Assembly: GCA_028023455.1 (NCBI GenBank)
Contig: JAQFVV010000071.1
Location: 5,038,650 to 5,102,649 of the forward strand
Source of the DNA: Epiperipatus broadwayi
Taxonomy: Eukaryota; Onychophora; Udeonychophora; Euonychophora; Peripatidae
Length of the DNA stretch: 64,000 nt
Direction: 5' to 3'
Shown piece after piece: positions 10,399 through 22,125 of the stretch; the first letter of the stretch is position 1; each line of letters starts with the position of its first letter. The notes beneath the pieces were generated by a model that saw only the letters and a list, made by a program, of their open reading frames with translations, searched no databases and was not told the origin of the DNA. Position numbers and translations under genes: made by a program.

Positions 10399-11174
10399 TA
10401 CATGATCACCATTTTCTATGCTTATACAATCTGTTGAAACAATAGCAACTTTCTTGATACAATACTGCTACACACTGCAATAGTAATTAGTGGATACTGA
10501 AAAAGTTGTGCATATACACCCCAGTCAACTGCATACTCCTCCAATATCTCAATATCCCCAGACTAGTTACTAGCTTATTGCTTTTATCAATGAGGAATCA
10601 TGGAACTGAAAGCAGTGTTGCATGCACATCTTTGGATCTAATTCAGTTCTCCAGAAGTCATCTTGTACCTTTTTACTTAACTATAAAACTACAAACTCAA
10701 ACTGAACACATAATCTAAGCTAATTTGCTTCTATAGTAATACAGATCTGAACCCAGTTCAGTATCTATACATTTTTGTGTCTTTGGGTTTTTTTAAATAA
10801 CTATGCCTACCAACATCTTTTAGTTAGAATTGGTATTAAACCATTAAAATATCACATGACCACTATTTCTTGTGCATACACAATCTGTAAAAACAATAGC
10901 AATTTCATACGTCATCCAGTGGAAGCCATAGCAATCAATGGATGCCAGAAGATCTGTGCGTCTAAATCATTATCCATTGCCTACTCATCCAAAATCTCAA
11001 AATCCAAAGTTCCTCACTGATGAAAGCCACAAGCTAGAAATTAATCTAGAGATATTGGTTGACTAGACAATAGATAGGGATTTAGATGTGCAAAACTTCT
11101 AGCACCTATTGATTACTATGGCTTGCACTAGATGGCATTGTAGTATGTAGAAAGTTGCTACTGTTTGAATGATC
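10399..11174 (+). mobile_element. Family A element, diverged, inverted layout
   Basis: Same architecture as 917-2146 but older: a minus-oriented half with a degraded ribozyme near 10550-10605, the internal tatcacatgaccac junction at about 10851, then a plus-oriented half with a hammerhead at 11011-11052 and the 3' segment tgattactatggcttgcact. Small open frames inside it are chance. Confidence 0.7.
11011..11052 (+). ncRNA. Hammerhead ribozyme motif, family A, decayed
   Basis: CTGATGA at 11017-11023 and GAAA at 11037-11040 are intact, but stem I has two A-C mismatches and stem III is weakened (GAAATTAATC). Probably inactive. Confidence 0.55.
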
Positions 11175-11884
11175 TCTAAACTAATGATTAATTTCTTATA
11201 ATCACTATTACATTTGTTTAGGGACTTCAAATAAGTAAGAAGTTTGTCAAATTGCAAACTAAGTTGCTCTATATAAATGTTATTCATTTGCTACTAAAAT
11301 TTCAAATAAGGAATTTAGTTTAGATTTTTTGTTTTAATGAAAACAATTTAGTGTTAACTTCAGACGTGCATTTTTTGTATTCCGTTTCCATAATTGCTTT
11401 TAAAAATAAATATTTTCTTTATTTTTAAAATATTTTAAATGAAATTAAAACAAACAGTGGCAGAATTACAACATCTGTATAATAAAATTGACAAATGTTT
11501 TATTTAAAATGACAATAGACAAAGAACAAATCAACTGACTTTTGAGGAATCTGGAAATAATGCAGCACTGTTAATGTTTTTTAGATGCGGCTGGTTTTCA
11601 TCACTCAATTACGCTCTTCATTATGTGGTATTTTATTCTTCCATAAATATATATATATATACAAGTAAACATTAATTAATCAAAGTAATTGCCTTATAAA
11701 GAATGCGAAATGAATTAACAACAATTTAAAAATTTGTATTTTTTAAAAATAGGTTGTTTTTTTTTAATTTATTCACACACATATATCTATACTTAAACTA
11801 TAAGTGAAGTAAATCCATACACAGCAAACACATGTATGCTATTTACTGCAATATCAGTTACTATTTAAACGATAATATTTGAAT
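11175..11884. other. AT-rich sequence, nothing recognised
   Basis: Short AT runs and a small (AT)n at about 11648-11660 only. Confidence 0.45.
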
Positions 11885-12725
11885 ATAATATACTTGGAGA
11901 TTAGCTATAATTATAGGGGGATTTGAACACAGACTTTCAAGCTCTTTTTAACTATCCACTCTATTTCATATAACCTATACACATGCCCCCCTCTCCCCTC
12001 TTTTAAAAAGGTTAAATGAACTTCAATGTACGTTATTCGTGCTGAACCAGAAATCATCAGTTGGTCCAAATCATTATCTCCCGCACACATACATTCAGTT
12101 TATATTAAGATAGTACATCTTCAAATTTTAATGGATTGGCTTCATTCTACTCCACCCTCCAACTCTTCAGCCATCCATATCATTAAAAATCTAATGATGA
12201 AATGCCCAAATCCCTTGTTGATGCTAATATTATTGTCACACACATGTTACTATAAGTCATTCTGACCCCTTATGTATAGGGCCTTGTGTATTCAAATACC
12301 CAGAAGAGTTGTGGGCAGGATATTCAACACAAGTATAATTTATATACTTGGAGATTAGATGTAATTATAGGGGATTTGAACACAGACTTTCAATCTCCCT
12401 TTAACTATCCACCCTATCTCATACAACCAATACACATGATCACGTACATGTGAAAAAGATAAAGGATCATCAGATTTTCAATGGCATGGCTGAAGAGATT
12501 GAAGCCTGCCCATTAAAGCTTGAAGATTTACGATCTTAATATAATAAACCGAGCTCTGATTATACGTGTGTGGGAGATGATGGTCTAGAGTCTAGGCCAT
12601 ACCTATATCGAAGATCGATTATCTTCTTCATTTGTGTGGTCATGTGTATCGGTTATATGAGATAGAGTGAATAGTTGAAAGGAGCTTAAAAGTCTTGTGC
12701 TCAAATCCCCTATAATTAGAATATT
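11885..12725 (-). mobile_element. Family C variant, tandem units of 454 bp
   Basis: tacttggagattag occurs at 11891 and again at 12345, each followed by the same aattatagggg/gatttgaacacagactttca region. The direct period is 454 bp, close to the 456-465 bp of the A and C monomers. The first unit holds a hammerhead remnant on the minus strand at about 12025-12066 (CTGATGA intact, stem II TTTC/GCAC, GAAT in place of GAAA). After about 12475 the second unit switches to plus orientation, giving another palindromic tail. Confidence 0.6.
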
Positions 12726-12875
12726 TAAACGATAGTTTTAAACGTTATGTATATATTCGGGATTTTATTTACTTTTTAAATGTTTATGACTAAGTTTTAA
12801 ATAAGAACAAAATCGGTGCGTATTAAATAAAAATCAAACTATTAAATTCAAAATAGCTAAAAATCTAGATTGCTT

Positions 12876-12989
12876 TGTCAAGCATTGGTGGTCGGGGGGG
12901 GGGGGGTCAGCGACAGCTGCTTTACAAGCAGTTGTCCCGGGTTAGCGGGTTCGCTTCCCGGCTGATACTATGACGCATGAGGAAAAAAA
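12876..12989 (+). mobile_element. tRNA-derived SINE (S1) with a G-run expansion
   Basis: Head gtcaagcattggtgg, B box GGTTCGCTTCC, poly-A tail, flanked by aatctagattgctt at about 12862-12875 and 12990-13003. The gagag of the A box seen in other copies is replaced by 13 consecutive G (12894-12906), so the internal promoter is broken. Two Gs beyond the box keep tcagcgacagctg intact. Confidence 0.85.
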
Positions 12990-13009
12990 AATCTAGATTG
13001 CTTATTAAC

Positions 13010-13790
13010 ATTCATTCACTCCACTGGTTAAATGTACGGTGTTCCTTACAATCTTCTTCAGAACTGAAAAGAAATTTAAAGAAAGAGGACTTCTCTTTTA
13101 TTGTTTATATCGTCGAATGCTAAGCGGGAGTGTGTCATTTATTACAATAGTAGTTGCTATTTAAACGATGGCATTAAACGTTTTGGTTAAATCTTATGTA
13201 AAAATCAATTATATTTATCAATTAAAAAGGGGTGTTCAATAAAGTAACTATTATATATTATAAAACCTTTCCCAGTCAGCATTATTTTAATATATTGGAG
13301 TGTTCATTCATGATCTTATTCAAACTTTATTCTGCCATGGACCGCTGACCTTAGTTTGTATAGTATATACAGTTTTTTTTTCGTTATTCAAAACAAATGT
13401 TTGTGCAGTAAAACTATATCTTGCTATGTTATTATTTTTTGTTTATGCACATTTGCTGCAGGCAGATGTAAACCACCTGGAAATATACATATACAAACAA
13501 TATCACCTCCTTATCTTTTAAACTGATATAAACAGACATTACAAGCTGTTTGTTATGTAAAAATGCGAACCGCTCCCAGGATAGATTCATGTCATTATCA
13601 TTATGATTCACAAATGTCCAAGAAGTCTGCACCTACACAAACAAACAATTGAAATTCATAAATATGCGATCAGAAGTGCATATTTTACTTGCAACTTAAA
13701 GTGTTGATTAAAGATAAGAGTGTTATATTGTTTGAAGTACAAATTTATAAATAAAAAACAAACACTCAATGAGTTTATTATATTATCATA
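13010..13790. other. AT-rich sequence, nothing recognised
   Basis: Includes a fragment atttaaacgat also found near 11868 and 12728, so part may be an unrecognised repeat. No gene was seen. Confidence 0.4.
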
Positions 13791-13795
13791 ATCGT

Positions 13796-14155
13796 GAACT
13801 ATTATCAATCCACTGCAGGATGAAGGTCTCTCCAAGTTCAATCCATCTTTTCCATTCTTTAGCTTCTCTTCTCCACATCACCCCTAGTACTTTCTTATTT
13901 CATCCATCCATCTCATATGTGATCTCTTTCTGGGTCTTTTACAATCTTTTAGAATCCAGTTTCAGATTACAATTGTCCATCTATTATCATTTCTTCTAGC
14001 AATATGTCCAGCCCAACTCCACTTCAGTCTTTTAATTTTTTTCAATGAGATCAGTAACATCTGTTTGTTCTCTTACCCATATATTGCATTTGCAATCTCT
14101 TCTTGTTACTCCCAACATGCACCTCTCCATACTTCTTTGATTGGTCTGAAGTCTG
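13796..14155 (-). mobile_element. RTE LINE 3' fragment
   Basis: Begins with attatcaatccactgcagg and proceeds as the reverse complement of the RTE C-terminal region, ending near ttgattggtctgaag. Same family as 33035-33403 and 63008-63272, without a CAT-triplet tail here. Confidence 0.85.
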
Positions 14156-14159
14156 CACA

Positions 14160-15130
14160 CTTACTTTTAATTACTATTTTAGTAAGTTTTAATGCCCATT
14201 TATAAATAGTATCTCTACTTTAATAATGTAATAGTCATAAGTAGTTTATAGTTATTCTATTTATTAAGAAAGTCAAATTGTAGCAGCTTTCTAAATGAAT
14301 CCCGACTAGAAATGAGTAAGATTAAATGTACTTATGCATTAGAACTGCCATGAAATACCCTGAAAATTTTACAATTTGTCAACAAGGATATGGATTTTTA
14401 GGTGTTTGACACCTTAACTTCATCTATTGAATGAAGGTTGATTAAAATATGATACTGCAGATGGTAACAGGTAGTTTCAATATAGTTGAATTGAGGGGTG
14501 CGCATAGGTAAAAACCAAAATAACTTGAAAAGATAGTACCATACTTTTTATATGTATATAATCTTAATAATTGTTAAAATAGTTTATATTTTCTTTTATA
14601 TAATATTAAGTTAAATGTGTATCTCAAACTACATACATACTTTATTGGGAATGAATAGAAAAGAAAATATCATGGCAGTTCTTACACAGCAGTACTAGAC
14701 TGGTAAGACTTTGCACGGAATTAATAAAGTTAGGTGTAAGAATTTCATTTTCTAAGGCAAAAAAAATGATATTTTTATCATTATTAGGATTAATAAAAAT
14801 TTGTTCATAAAACAATACTAAATGGTTTGCAGCAATGAGAATTGCTGAATCATCAAGTGATAAACTGGGAATAAAGATGGATGGGCAAGTAAGATGAAAA
14901 ATCTTTAGAAGAACTTAAATTTAAAGATTTCTTGATATTCTTTGTGTTTGTTCAATTTACTTAAACTTCAATTGATTTGAGAAGCAATACAACCAGATAT
15001 AACTACTTCAAAAACACTCATTTTGAACATTTATTAAATTTAATAAAAATAAAAAAAATTATACTGTAACTTATGTAATTGTAAAAATAATTGTGAAAAT
15101 TGTTAATGATTTTATAAATTTTACTATTGA
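14160..15130. other. AT-rich sequence, nothing recognised
   Basis: No repeat match or coding frame was noticed. Confidence 0.45.
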
Positions 15131-15142
15131 TAATAAAAGAAC

Positions 15143-15361
15143 CACTAAACATCACATGATCACCATCTCATGCTAGCACATAACTGTTATTAAACTGGCA
15201 GCAACTCTCCATATAGTAGTGCCACAAGCCAGAAACTAGTCTGGGGATATTGGATGAGTAGGCACTAGATAGGGATTTTATGCACAAGCCTTCTGGCATC
15301 CATTGATTACTCTGGTTAGCATAAAGTGGCACTACTATATGGAGAGTTTTTGCCTGTTTAA
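15143..15361 (+). mobile_element. Family A element with 12-bp TSD, ribozyme core deleted
   Basis: Flanked by taataaaagaac at 15131-15142 and 15362-15373. The left 80 bp (catcacatgatcaccatctc onward) is an inverted copy of the family 3' end. The plus part starts inside the ribozyme at ccacaagccagaaactagtc, so CTGANGA and stem II's first strand are missing. The right end is the family terminus gcctgttta. The TSD shows that the deletion was present when it inserted or arose by the twin-priming junction. Confidence 0.8.
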
Positions 15362-15399
15362 TAATAAAAGAACTTAAAATTATAGAAAAGACGGGGAAA

Positions 15400-15600
15400 T
15401 TATATGTTGAACTATTTCCATCATCTTATTGAATTGTTACATGTTTTTTAAAAAAATTCAAAATTTATTTATATTTTTAAATATAACTGACTATTGTAAT
15501 ATCACACAGGTTAATATAAACCACAACAATTTTAGAATGATATTATTTTCCTGTCTTCTTTAGGTGTTACTAGCCTGACCAGTGATAGCTATAATATGAA
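15400..15600 (-). repeat. SINE family S3 3'-body fragment
   Basis: aggtgttactagcctgacca and the upstream AT-rich part are the reverse complement of the S3 body seen at 26290-26400 and 28990-29215. The tRNA-like head is absent. Confidence 0.5.
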
Positions 15601-15604
15601 ATAT

Positions 15605-17250
15605 ATCAATTTTTAGATTTGTAAATACTGTGTTTATAATATAATATTAAATTATCTATGCACTTTATTATTGTTTCACAATACTTTAATTACCACCCTC
15701 TTTTACAGTTTTGACTGCTCCAGCAATCTTTTTCAGAACATTCTTTTTATTGTTTAAGTTGATGCTCTAATCAAGTACACCATTTTATCAAGGAGAAATA
15801 ACAACAGAAATTTCATATAGTTCTCCATGAAGGTTCACCTGATTTTTATTACTTTTCTTTTAAGTGAAAGATTAATAAGTGGCTTGGCGTGGGGAAATAC
15901 TTGCTGTTATCATGTGAATAGCTTCTTTTTACTTTTTGCCCAATATTTTTATGCTGTAATGCAAACATAGTGTGTTACTTTATACACATCTGTCTTTTCC
16001 TCTCTAATCATTGTTTTATGTTTTTATAACAGTTCTTTGTTTACATGACAATTTTTACTGATACATGTACCCCACATTTATTCAATATTTTATAGGTGCA
16101 ATTATTGTTTTTAAGCCTTTCAACTTTAGGTTTTGGAGAAATGAGGATTTCTTCTTGTGTGATATGGCTTTGGATATTATATTGCCTGCAGATTTTGTTA
16201 GTTTATCTGCTTTTTTTGATATATATATATTATAGTACTTGCAATTGGTTTTTTTCTTTTGATGACTTTTTTGTTGTTGTTGTCTATTTAAGATTTATTT
16301 ATTTTTAATTATAACAGATAAATAATCACATTATTCATGGCAATTTGTTATATCTTGAACTGTACTTTTTCCAAGCCACGAATTTCCATACAATCTTCTT
16401 TTGCTCTGATCCATATTTATTTCTGATGCATTTGTATATATTTACTAAATATTTTTCTGTGTGTAAACAGTAATTTGTATGACTTTTCTATGAAATAGCT
16501 TTGCCATAAGAACATGTGAGAGTGACATTTTTTGTTTTTGTTTCAATTCTGTTGTGAATTTAATTTGCGATCTTTTTCAATTAAGTTTATAATAAAATTA
16601 GAACAAAAATAAATAATTGCATTTTTAGGTGTTCTTATGATAATATTATTTCATGAAAAATCTTAACTACTTACAGGAAACATCTTCACACTTAGTATGT
16701 ACATCTAATCATGCAAGAAATATAAATAAAATTATATTATTAAAAATTAGAGGAAAATAAATTTGTTCAGAAGTCAGTCTTTTGGAAAAAGAAAAATAAT
16801 GTAAGCTTATCATTAAATAAAACTTAAGTAGACAACAAAAAAAAAATGGTATAAATACCAAACAGAAAAAAATTGAAATAAAGATTGTTATTGAAATTTA
16901 TTCGAATTAATTACTTTACTTTTTAATTGAAATAAATATTGTTAATGAAATTTGGCAGAATTTTTTTAACATTAATTTTGGAAAATTGTTAATGAAATAT
17001 GGGCTGCCATCTTGGTAAGCCCTTGAAACTGTATATTTATCAAATTTTATCAAAAATACAGAATGCCATCTATTAAATTCCATTAAATATTTTACAAATG
17101 TTTAATTAATGATTTGCATAAAACTGATAAATGCAATAAAATATGGTCCATTAAGTATAGCAGGATAATCATTCTATTAATTTAAAAAACTGAAATCTTA
17201 AGCGATAAATTTAAATAATTTCATGATTTAAAAAAAAAAAATCTTCAGCT
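15605..17250. other. AT-rich sequence, nothing recognised
   Basis: Short ORFs here are low-complexity and lack domain similarity. Repeats of ttgttaatgaaat near 16900-17000 are the only local pattern. Confidence 0.45.
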
Positions 17251-17258
17251 GGCAAAAA

Positions 17259-17340
17259 TTTTTGAATTTTATCAGCTCCATCTATTACATGCTTAAATAT
17301 TTTTGAATTTTATCAGCTCCATCTATTACATGCTTAAATA
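17259..17340 (+). repeat. Two-copy 41-bp tandem repeat
   Basis: tttttgaattttatcagctc at 17259 recurs at 17300 with the rest of the 41-bp unit identical. A recent slippage or duplication. Confidence 0.85.
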
Positions 17341-17344
17341 TGTT

Positions 17345-18070
17345 TCTGGTAGTCAATCACTTTGATCAATAATGATGATCAAGAGGTCAGTATTGGCCTT
17401 TCTCAGCTGATCTGTGGCTTCAAGCGTTAAAGTAAAATCTTTCAAGCAAAAAAATAACTGAAAAAGAATACTGTATTTCATTGACACGTGTTTATTTTAT
17501 CTGAGCATGTGATAGAAAAGTGATGTAAATTTGAACTTTTCCACTCATGAGGTAAGCCTGGCAATGGGTTCCTTTCAGATAATACTATTCTACCAGTCGT
17601 TTTCTGTGTATTAAAACCAGCTGTATTTATAATACAATTTACATAGAAAAATTGTTACCTTGACTAGCTTTTTATCAGATTTTATTAAAATCAACAAGAT
17701 TAAAATTTCTAAATTGACGTTTCTCATATTCTGTACACTTATATGTTATCCTTATGGGTTTATATAGAATATATTTTTAATTTCTAGAAAGCATTTTATA
17801 TTAAAGCTATGCATACATGCAAATACATCACATGCATATTTAAATGTTTTGTGGAAGTAAAGTTTGTTTACATATATTTTTAAACTGAATATATTTCACG
17901 AAATTATCGTTATGTTGCTATCGATTTCTTTATTTTATTACAGAGTATTCAATCATAAATTATACCTCTGTTTAATGAGGGATTGGTGATTTAAATTCTT
18001 TAATGAATGTTTTTATCCAAATTTAACTGTGATCATGCTATTTTAAAATTTAGCAACACCTTTTGTTCTT
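17345..18070. other. AT-rich sequence, nothing recognised
   Basis: No signal beyond base composition. Confidence 0.4.
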
Positions 18071-18091
18071 GTCTAAAACTATGATCACCAT

Positions 18092-18203
18092 AGTCAAGCG
18101 TTGGTAGCCAAGAGGTCAGTACAGCCGCCTTGCAAGCAAGCAGTTGCTTGCAGGCAGTTGTCACAGGTTCACTTCCTGGCCAATGCTTTGACATATGGAA
18201 GAA
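18092..18203 (+). mobile_element. tRNA-derived SINE (S1) with perfect 17-bp TSD
   Basis: Flanked by aaaactatgatcaccat at 18075-18091 and 18204-18220. The head gtcaagcgttggtagccaag is paired by ccaatgctttgac at the other end, an extended acceptor-like stem. The A box is TAGCCAAGAGGT, the B box GGTTCACTTCC. The middle gcaagcaagcagttgcttgc is a small hairpin in the anticodon/variable region. Confidence 0.9.
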
Positions 18204-18642
18204 AAAACTATGATCACCATTTTGGTAACCCTTGACAACACTATATTATAATATAAATTGAAAATTTCTGTTCTCGTAAAAAAACTTAAGTTGTATCTTT
18301 TTAGCACTATTGAACTAATGAAGTTGTTATCACATTTGTCTCCACCTTCAACTAAAATTTTTTTATTCATCTTTACCTATAATCCTTAGATTTCTATTAA
18401 AATGTTTTTAAACTTTACAATACTTATAATTATATTTGTGATGCTTTGAACAATAATAGCAACACTATAGATTATACTTAGTCAGAATTGATACTGTAAA
18501 ATGCAATGAATCTATATCCTAAATATTTTGACAAACTTATTGCATAGTATTATTTAATTATCACCTCTGATTTAGTTAAAATGTTTGCTTTTAACTTATG
18601 AATAATATGGCCCTAAGCCATATCCATTATATAATTTAATCC

Positions 18643-19291
18643 CTATATTTTTTTAGGATTAGTCCTTACCTCTTTTACAGAATAACCTCTAGTACCAGTA
18701 TCTCTTTTCATTTCTTTTCTATTAACATTATCTTCAGGCAAATTATTTTTTATAGATAGTTTTCTTTTACTATGGAATCTAAAATTATTTCTAGGTCTAT
18801 AACTATTTTTATCTATTTCTCTATTATTTAACGTATTAATGTTTGACACAACATATTGAGTACTTTCTTTTTCTCTTCTCAGTCTACAATTCCTATCATT
18901 AATACGTTCACACATTTCTATGCTTATATTTCTGATACTTCCTCAACTGTGTGTCGGTCAGCAGTAAGGATAATTTGGAGTTTGAGAATCTTTCTGTTCC
19001 AGAGTCTGATCCTCTACCGATGCAGTAAAACATAGAGAGTAAATCCTCATATCTGATGGGATTTTATGTTCTATTACTTTGTATTTCATAAGCATATTAT
19101 TTAATCTGTGTACAACTTAATAAATATTATGGTTTTTTTCTAATTTATCTTTTAATTTATTACATATGTTTGATATTATTATGTGTGACGTCTTTGAGAA
19201 GTCATTGTATGAAGTTTATAGATCATTTAAAATAAAATTAACTTCCTTTTTGGGGGGACTGTTTAGTGGTTCAGGTTTTTATTTTTCTTTG
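18643..19291 (-). pseudogene. Decayed coding relic of unknown (possibly transposon gag-like) protein, 3' part
   Basis: On the minus strand one reading frame runs from about 19275 to 18643, about 210 codons, with only four in-frame stops, far fewer than expected in DNA this AT-rich. Its last 90 codons are open. The C-terminus is very basic, with many Arg, Lys and Asn; the middle contains KIPSDMRIYSLCF and runs of acidic and Gln residues. There is no zinc knuckle, protease or polymerase motif. A basic tail would suit a nucleic-acid-binding gag or ORF1-like protein, but I do not recognise the family. The hAT MITE at 19300-19759 separates it from a similar relic upstream. Confidence 0.4.
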
Positions 19292-19299
19292 CTCTAGTA

Positions 19300-19759
19300 C
19301 AGGGGTGGAAAATTATTTTGGCTCGGGGGCCACAGAGGTTGGCAGAGGGCTGCATCAGAGGCCACTTTGTGGAAGCGAAGGTTAGCGGAGGGCCGCAACT
19401 TTTTTACACATTGCTTTATTTCCTGTATTACCAAAGAAATATTTGTTTGTCCATTCTTCATTAAACACACGACATTGATCACCGATTTTACATTTTTTTT
19501 GGAGGGTTCATGATTTCACTAAAGTTGGACATGTATATATTTGCTAATGCAAAGACAAAATTGAAATTAATCAGATCAAGTGGAAAAGCAATGCACATCA
19601 TAGCTACACTGTGCATGTGTATTGACGTGACCATCCTAATGGAAAATACGAGATGAATCTTTGGTCGTGCACGGGAAGGAAATCTCAGTTCAAGGCAGAT
19701 TTTTCTGATTGTCTTGGCGGGCCACATGTGGCTCTTGGGCTGCAATTTTCCCACCCCTG
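19300..19759. mobile_element. hAT MITE, 460 bp, 8-bp TSD
   Basis: Terminal inverted repeats start caggggtggaaaattatttt at the left and end in gcaattttcccacccctg at the right, with ggctcgggggccac mirrored by gggccacatgtggctcttgg-type sequence inside. The exact 8-bp direct repeat ctctagta (19292-19299, 19760-19767) is the hAT signature. There is no transposase frame, so it is non-autonomous. It is the most GC-rich stretch of the neighbourhood, which marks it as foreign. Confidence 0.93.
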
Positions 19760-19767
19760 CTCTAGTA

Positions 19768-20000
19768 GATTAATTTTATATATTTGTGATATTTCTTTTA
19801 TAGCAGAATTAATCATAATATTTGTTGTTTTTTTTACTTTGTTTATAAGCTGTTCTATTTCATTTATATTCATTAGAAATAATAAGGTCAAGAATGATGA
19901 TTGTATTCTATTTGTTACAATATTAGACCGTCATAACTCCTTTTCTTTATTTACATTAGAAGGCACTGTTATTAGGCTTGTAAAAAAGGTTTTAATTACT
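19768..20000 (-). pseudogene. Coding relic upstream of the hAT insertion
   Basis: Minus-strand frame open for about 65 codons into the hAT boundary (contains NINEIEQLINKVKKT and ends IYKINLLE), preceded by a stop and a further open stretch. It is amphipathic and coiled-coil-like. It probably belongs to the same relic as 18643-19291; whether the two parts were one frame before the insertion is inference. Confidence 0.35.
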
Positions 20001-20049
20001 TGCCCTTTTTTCTCAGAAAAGATCATCGTAATATTAGTTGTTAAGTAGA

Positions 20050-20685
20050 TTATATGATTGTATTGTTAGTTGCTAAGTGGCTTATGTAATGTTAAAACTA
20101 AAAATCAATTTTGATTTTGTAATTTTTAGCTGTTAAGTTCACAACTCTATCATTACATTAAATGATATAAACCCCCTTTCTTATTGGAAGATAATGTAAT
20201 AAATACATTTATAAAAGTTTTGTTGCATTATGTAGTATCCATCGAATTATTCAATTTTAAAATGGAGGGAGAAAGTTACCAGAACTTGTAATGTTTATTA
20301 ATTGAAGGCTAGTAATGCTGCTATGGTAAACTTAGAATTTTTAAACGTTGCAAATGGAAATATGAGAGTTATAATAGCAATAATAAGTTTTTATATCCAT
20401 CACATGGTGGCAGCACAGTCTAACTTTAACAATTTAGATAAATGACATCCACGTTCGGTAGGTGGTTAAATAGTTAGAATAATGTGCATACTTCTCTAGT
20501 GTATTATTGAAACTGTATGCTATTGAGAACTTTTATGGCAAAAAATATGAAGGCAATTTCTATTTATGAAAAAAAAAAGCTGTCAAGCATGAAAATGCTG
20601 GATAAAAGAATTTTACGATATTGGTTTTGAGAAAGTGGTTATGGGAGATTTTACTTTCATATTTTAACTTGTTTTTACTTTTTAT
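20050..20685. other. AT-rich sequence, nothing recognised
   Basis: No repeat or coding signal. Confidence 0.4.
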
Positions 20686-20689
20686 TAAT

Positions 20690-20850
20690 TTAGTGTTATA
20701 GTGTCAGGCTCTGAATCTAAGGTCCTTGGTTTGAATTCAGTTCTGGCACTCAAAACCCTTACATGCCCTCACATTGATTCCAGGTCTAGTTCTTCCAGGC
20801 TCAAACTTTTTATGAACATCTGAGTAGTAAATCCAATCAATAATATATTT
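20690..20850 (+). mobile_element. tRNA-derived SINE (family S2)
   Basis: A degenerate A box (gtgttatagtgtcagg) precedes a B box (GGTTTGAATTC). The 3' part ends in aatccaatcaataatatatt, which resembles the tail of the copies at 25822, 29465 and 60235. No TSD was determined. Confidence 0.55.
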
Positions 20851-20854
20851 ATAA

Positions 20855-21600
20855 GGACTTCTAATATATTTTCTGATTTTTTTTCTTATATTATTATGTC
20901 TAATAAAAAGTATTAGTCTGCCAATTTTCTTTCTAACTCTTAGTATTTACTATTTTATAATTCTTGATACTTATTATATTTATACAATAGTTATAGTTTT
21001 TTAAAATAAAAATTCAATATTGTTACGTGAAAATATTAGCTAGAAAATTTTTTATTCTTGTAATTCTTAAACATGATCTTATTGTGAAGTAGAAATCTGA
21101 TCACAGAGGAAGATCTCCTTACTTTATATGCGTTGTTAGGATCAAATTTAGTTTTAGCAATAACAAATATATATTTTATTTTTTCGTTGACATATTTTTT
21201 TTTAAAAAAATTATATTTAAATATTGATATGCAATAATTTGTATGCATAAAAGCCTTAAAACTATTTAGATTTTATTCTGCAAATTTAAAAATTTGGGAT
21301 TCCCTTTACGAATAATTACAGCAAAGAAAAAATATTAGAAATGTCTAATAATGGGAGTTCTTTAACAAGATTACAAAATCCATTTAATCCGGAAAAAATT
21401 ACATTTCATAATAAATATAAAGTATATTTACATGACATTTGCATTTCCTTCCAAATTAAAATTTATAATAATGCATTTTGTTGTTGTTGTTGCTAAACGA
21501 CAACAGTTGTTACAGTGATGAACTGTGAAACTTAAGATCCAATGAACCCTATCTATCTATGTCACTTCCGATTCTCAGACGTCTTACGAACTCCTGAGCA
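20855..21600. other. AT-rich sequence, nothing recognised
   Basis: Nothing beyond poly-T and AT runs; gttgttgttgttgc at about 21480. Confidence 0.4.
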
Positions 21601-21612
21601 ATAAGCCATTTG

Positions 21613-21728
<116 letters not shown>

Positions 21729-21979
21729 ATTACCTTTTACGATTATACTATTATTTACTTATTTTCTTCACCACATCTATCATTAATTTGGAGATTTAAA
21801 TACAGTTTTATTTCAAAAAATTTATATTTTTATTACAAATAGTTCAACAGTGAAACAGTTTTGTATTATCTATCTACTTACCAATCTACTTGCAAGTTTG
21901 TTCTCCATCTGTCCAAGAATCTATTTATCTACATATCTACAATGTATTTATTTATCTGTTTATGACCTGCCTTTCTGTC

Positions 21980-21991
21980 CCCTATCTATCA

Positions 21992-22088
<97 letters not shown>

Positions 22089-22125
22089 CATCCATCCATC
22101 TATCTATCTATCTATCTCGTACCTA
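21980..22125. repeat. (TATC)n microsatellite
   Basis: About 25 consecutive TATC units followed by TCCA variants, with degenerate TATC-rich sequence extending to about 22420. Two overlapping open frames here are translations of the repeat. Confidence 0.97.

Noticed and set aside
12035-12066. Active family C ribozyme
   Set aside because: CTGATGA is intact but GAAA reads GAAT and stem III does not form.
15143-15361. DNA-transposon MITE with TIR
   Set aside because: Inverted ends have different lengths in each copy and TSD lengths vary, unlike a cut-and-paste element.
19653-20048. 131-codon plus-strand frame
   Set aside because: It begins inside the hAT MITE and runs into the antisense of the coding relic, so it is a shadow frame.
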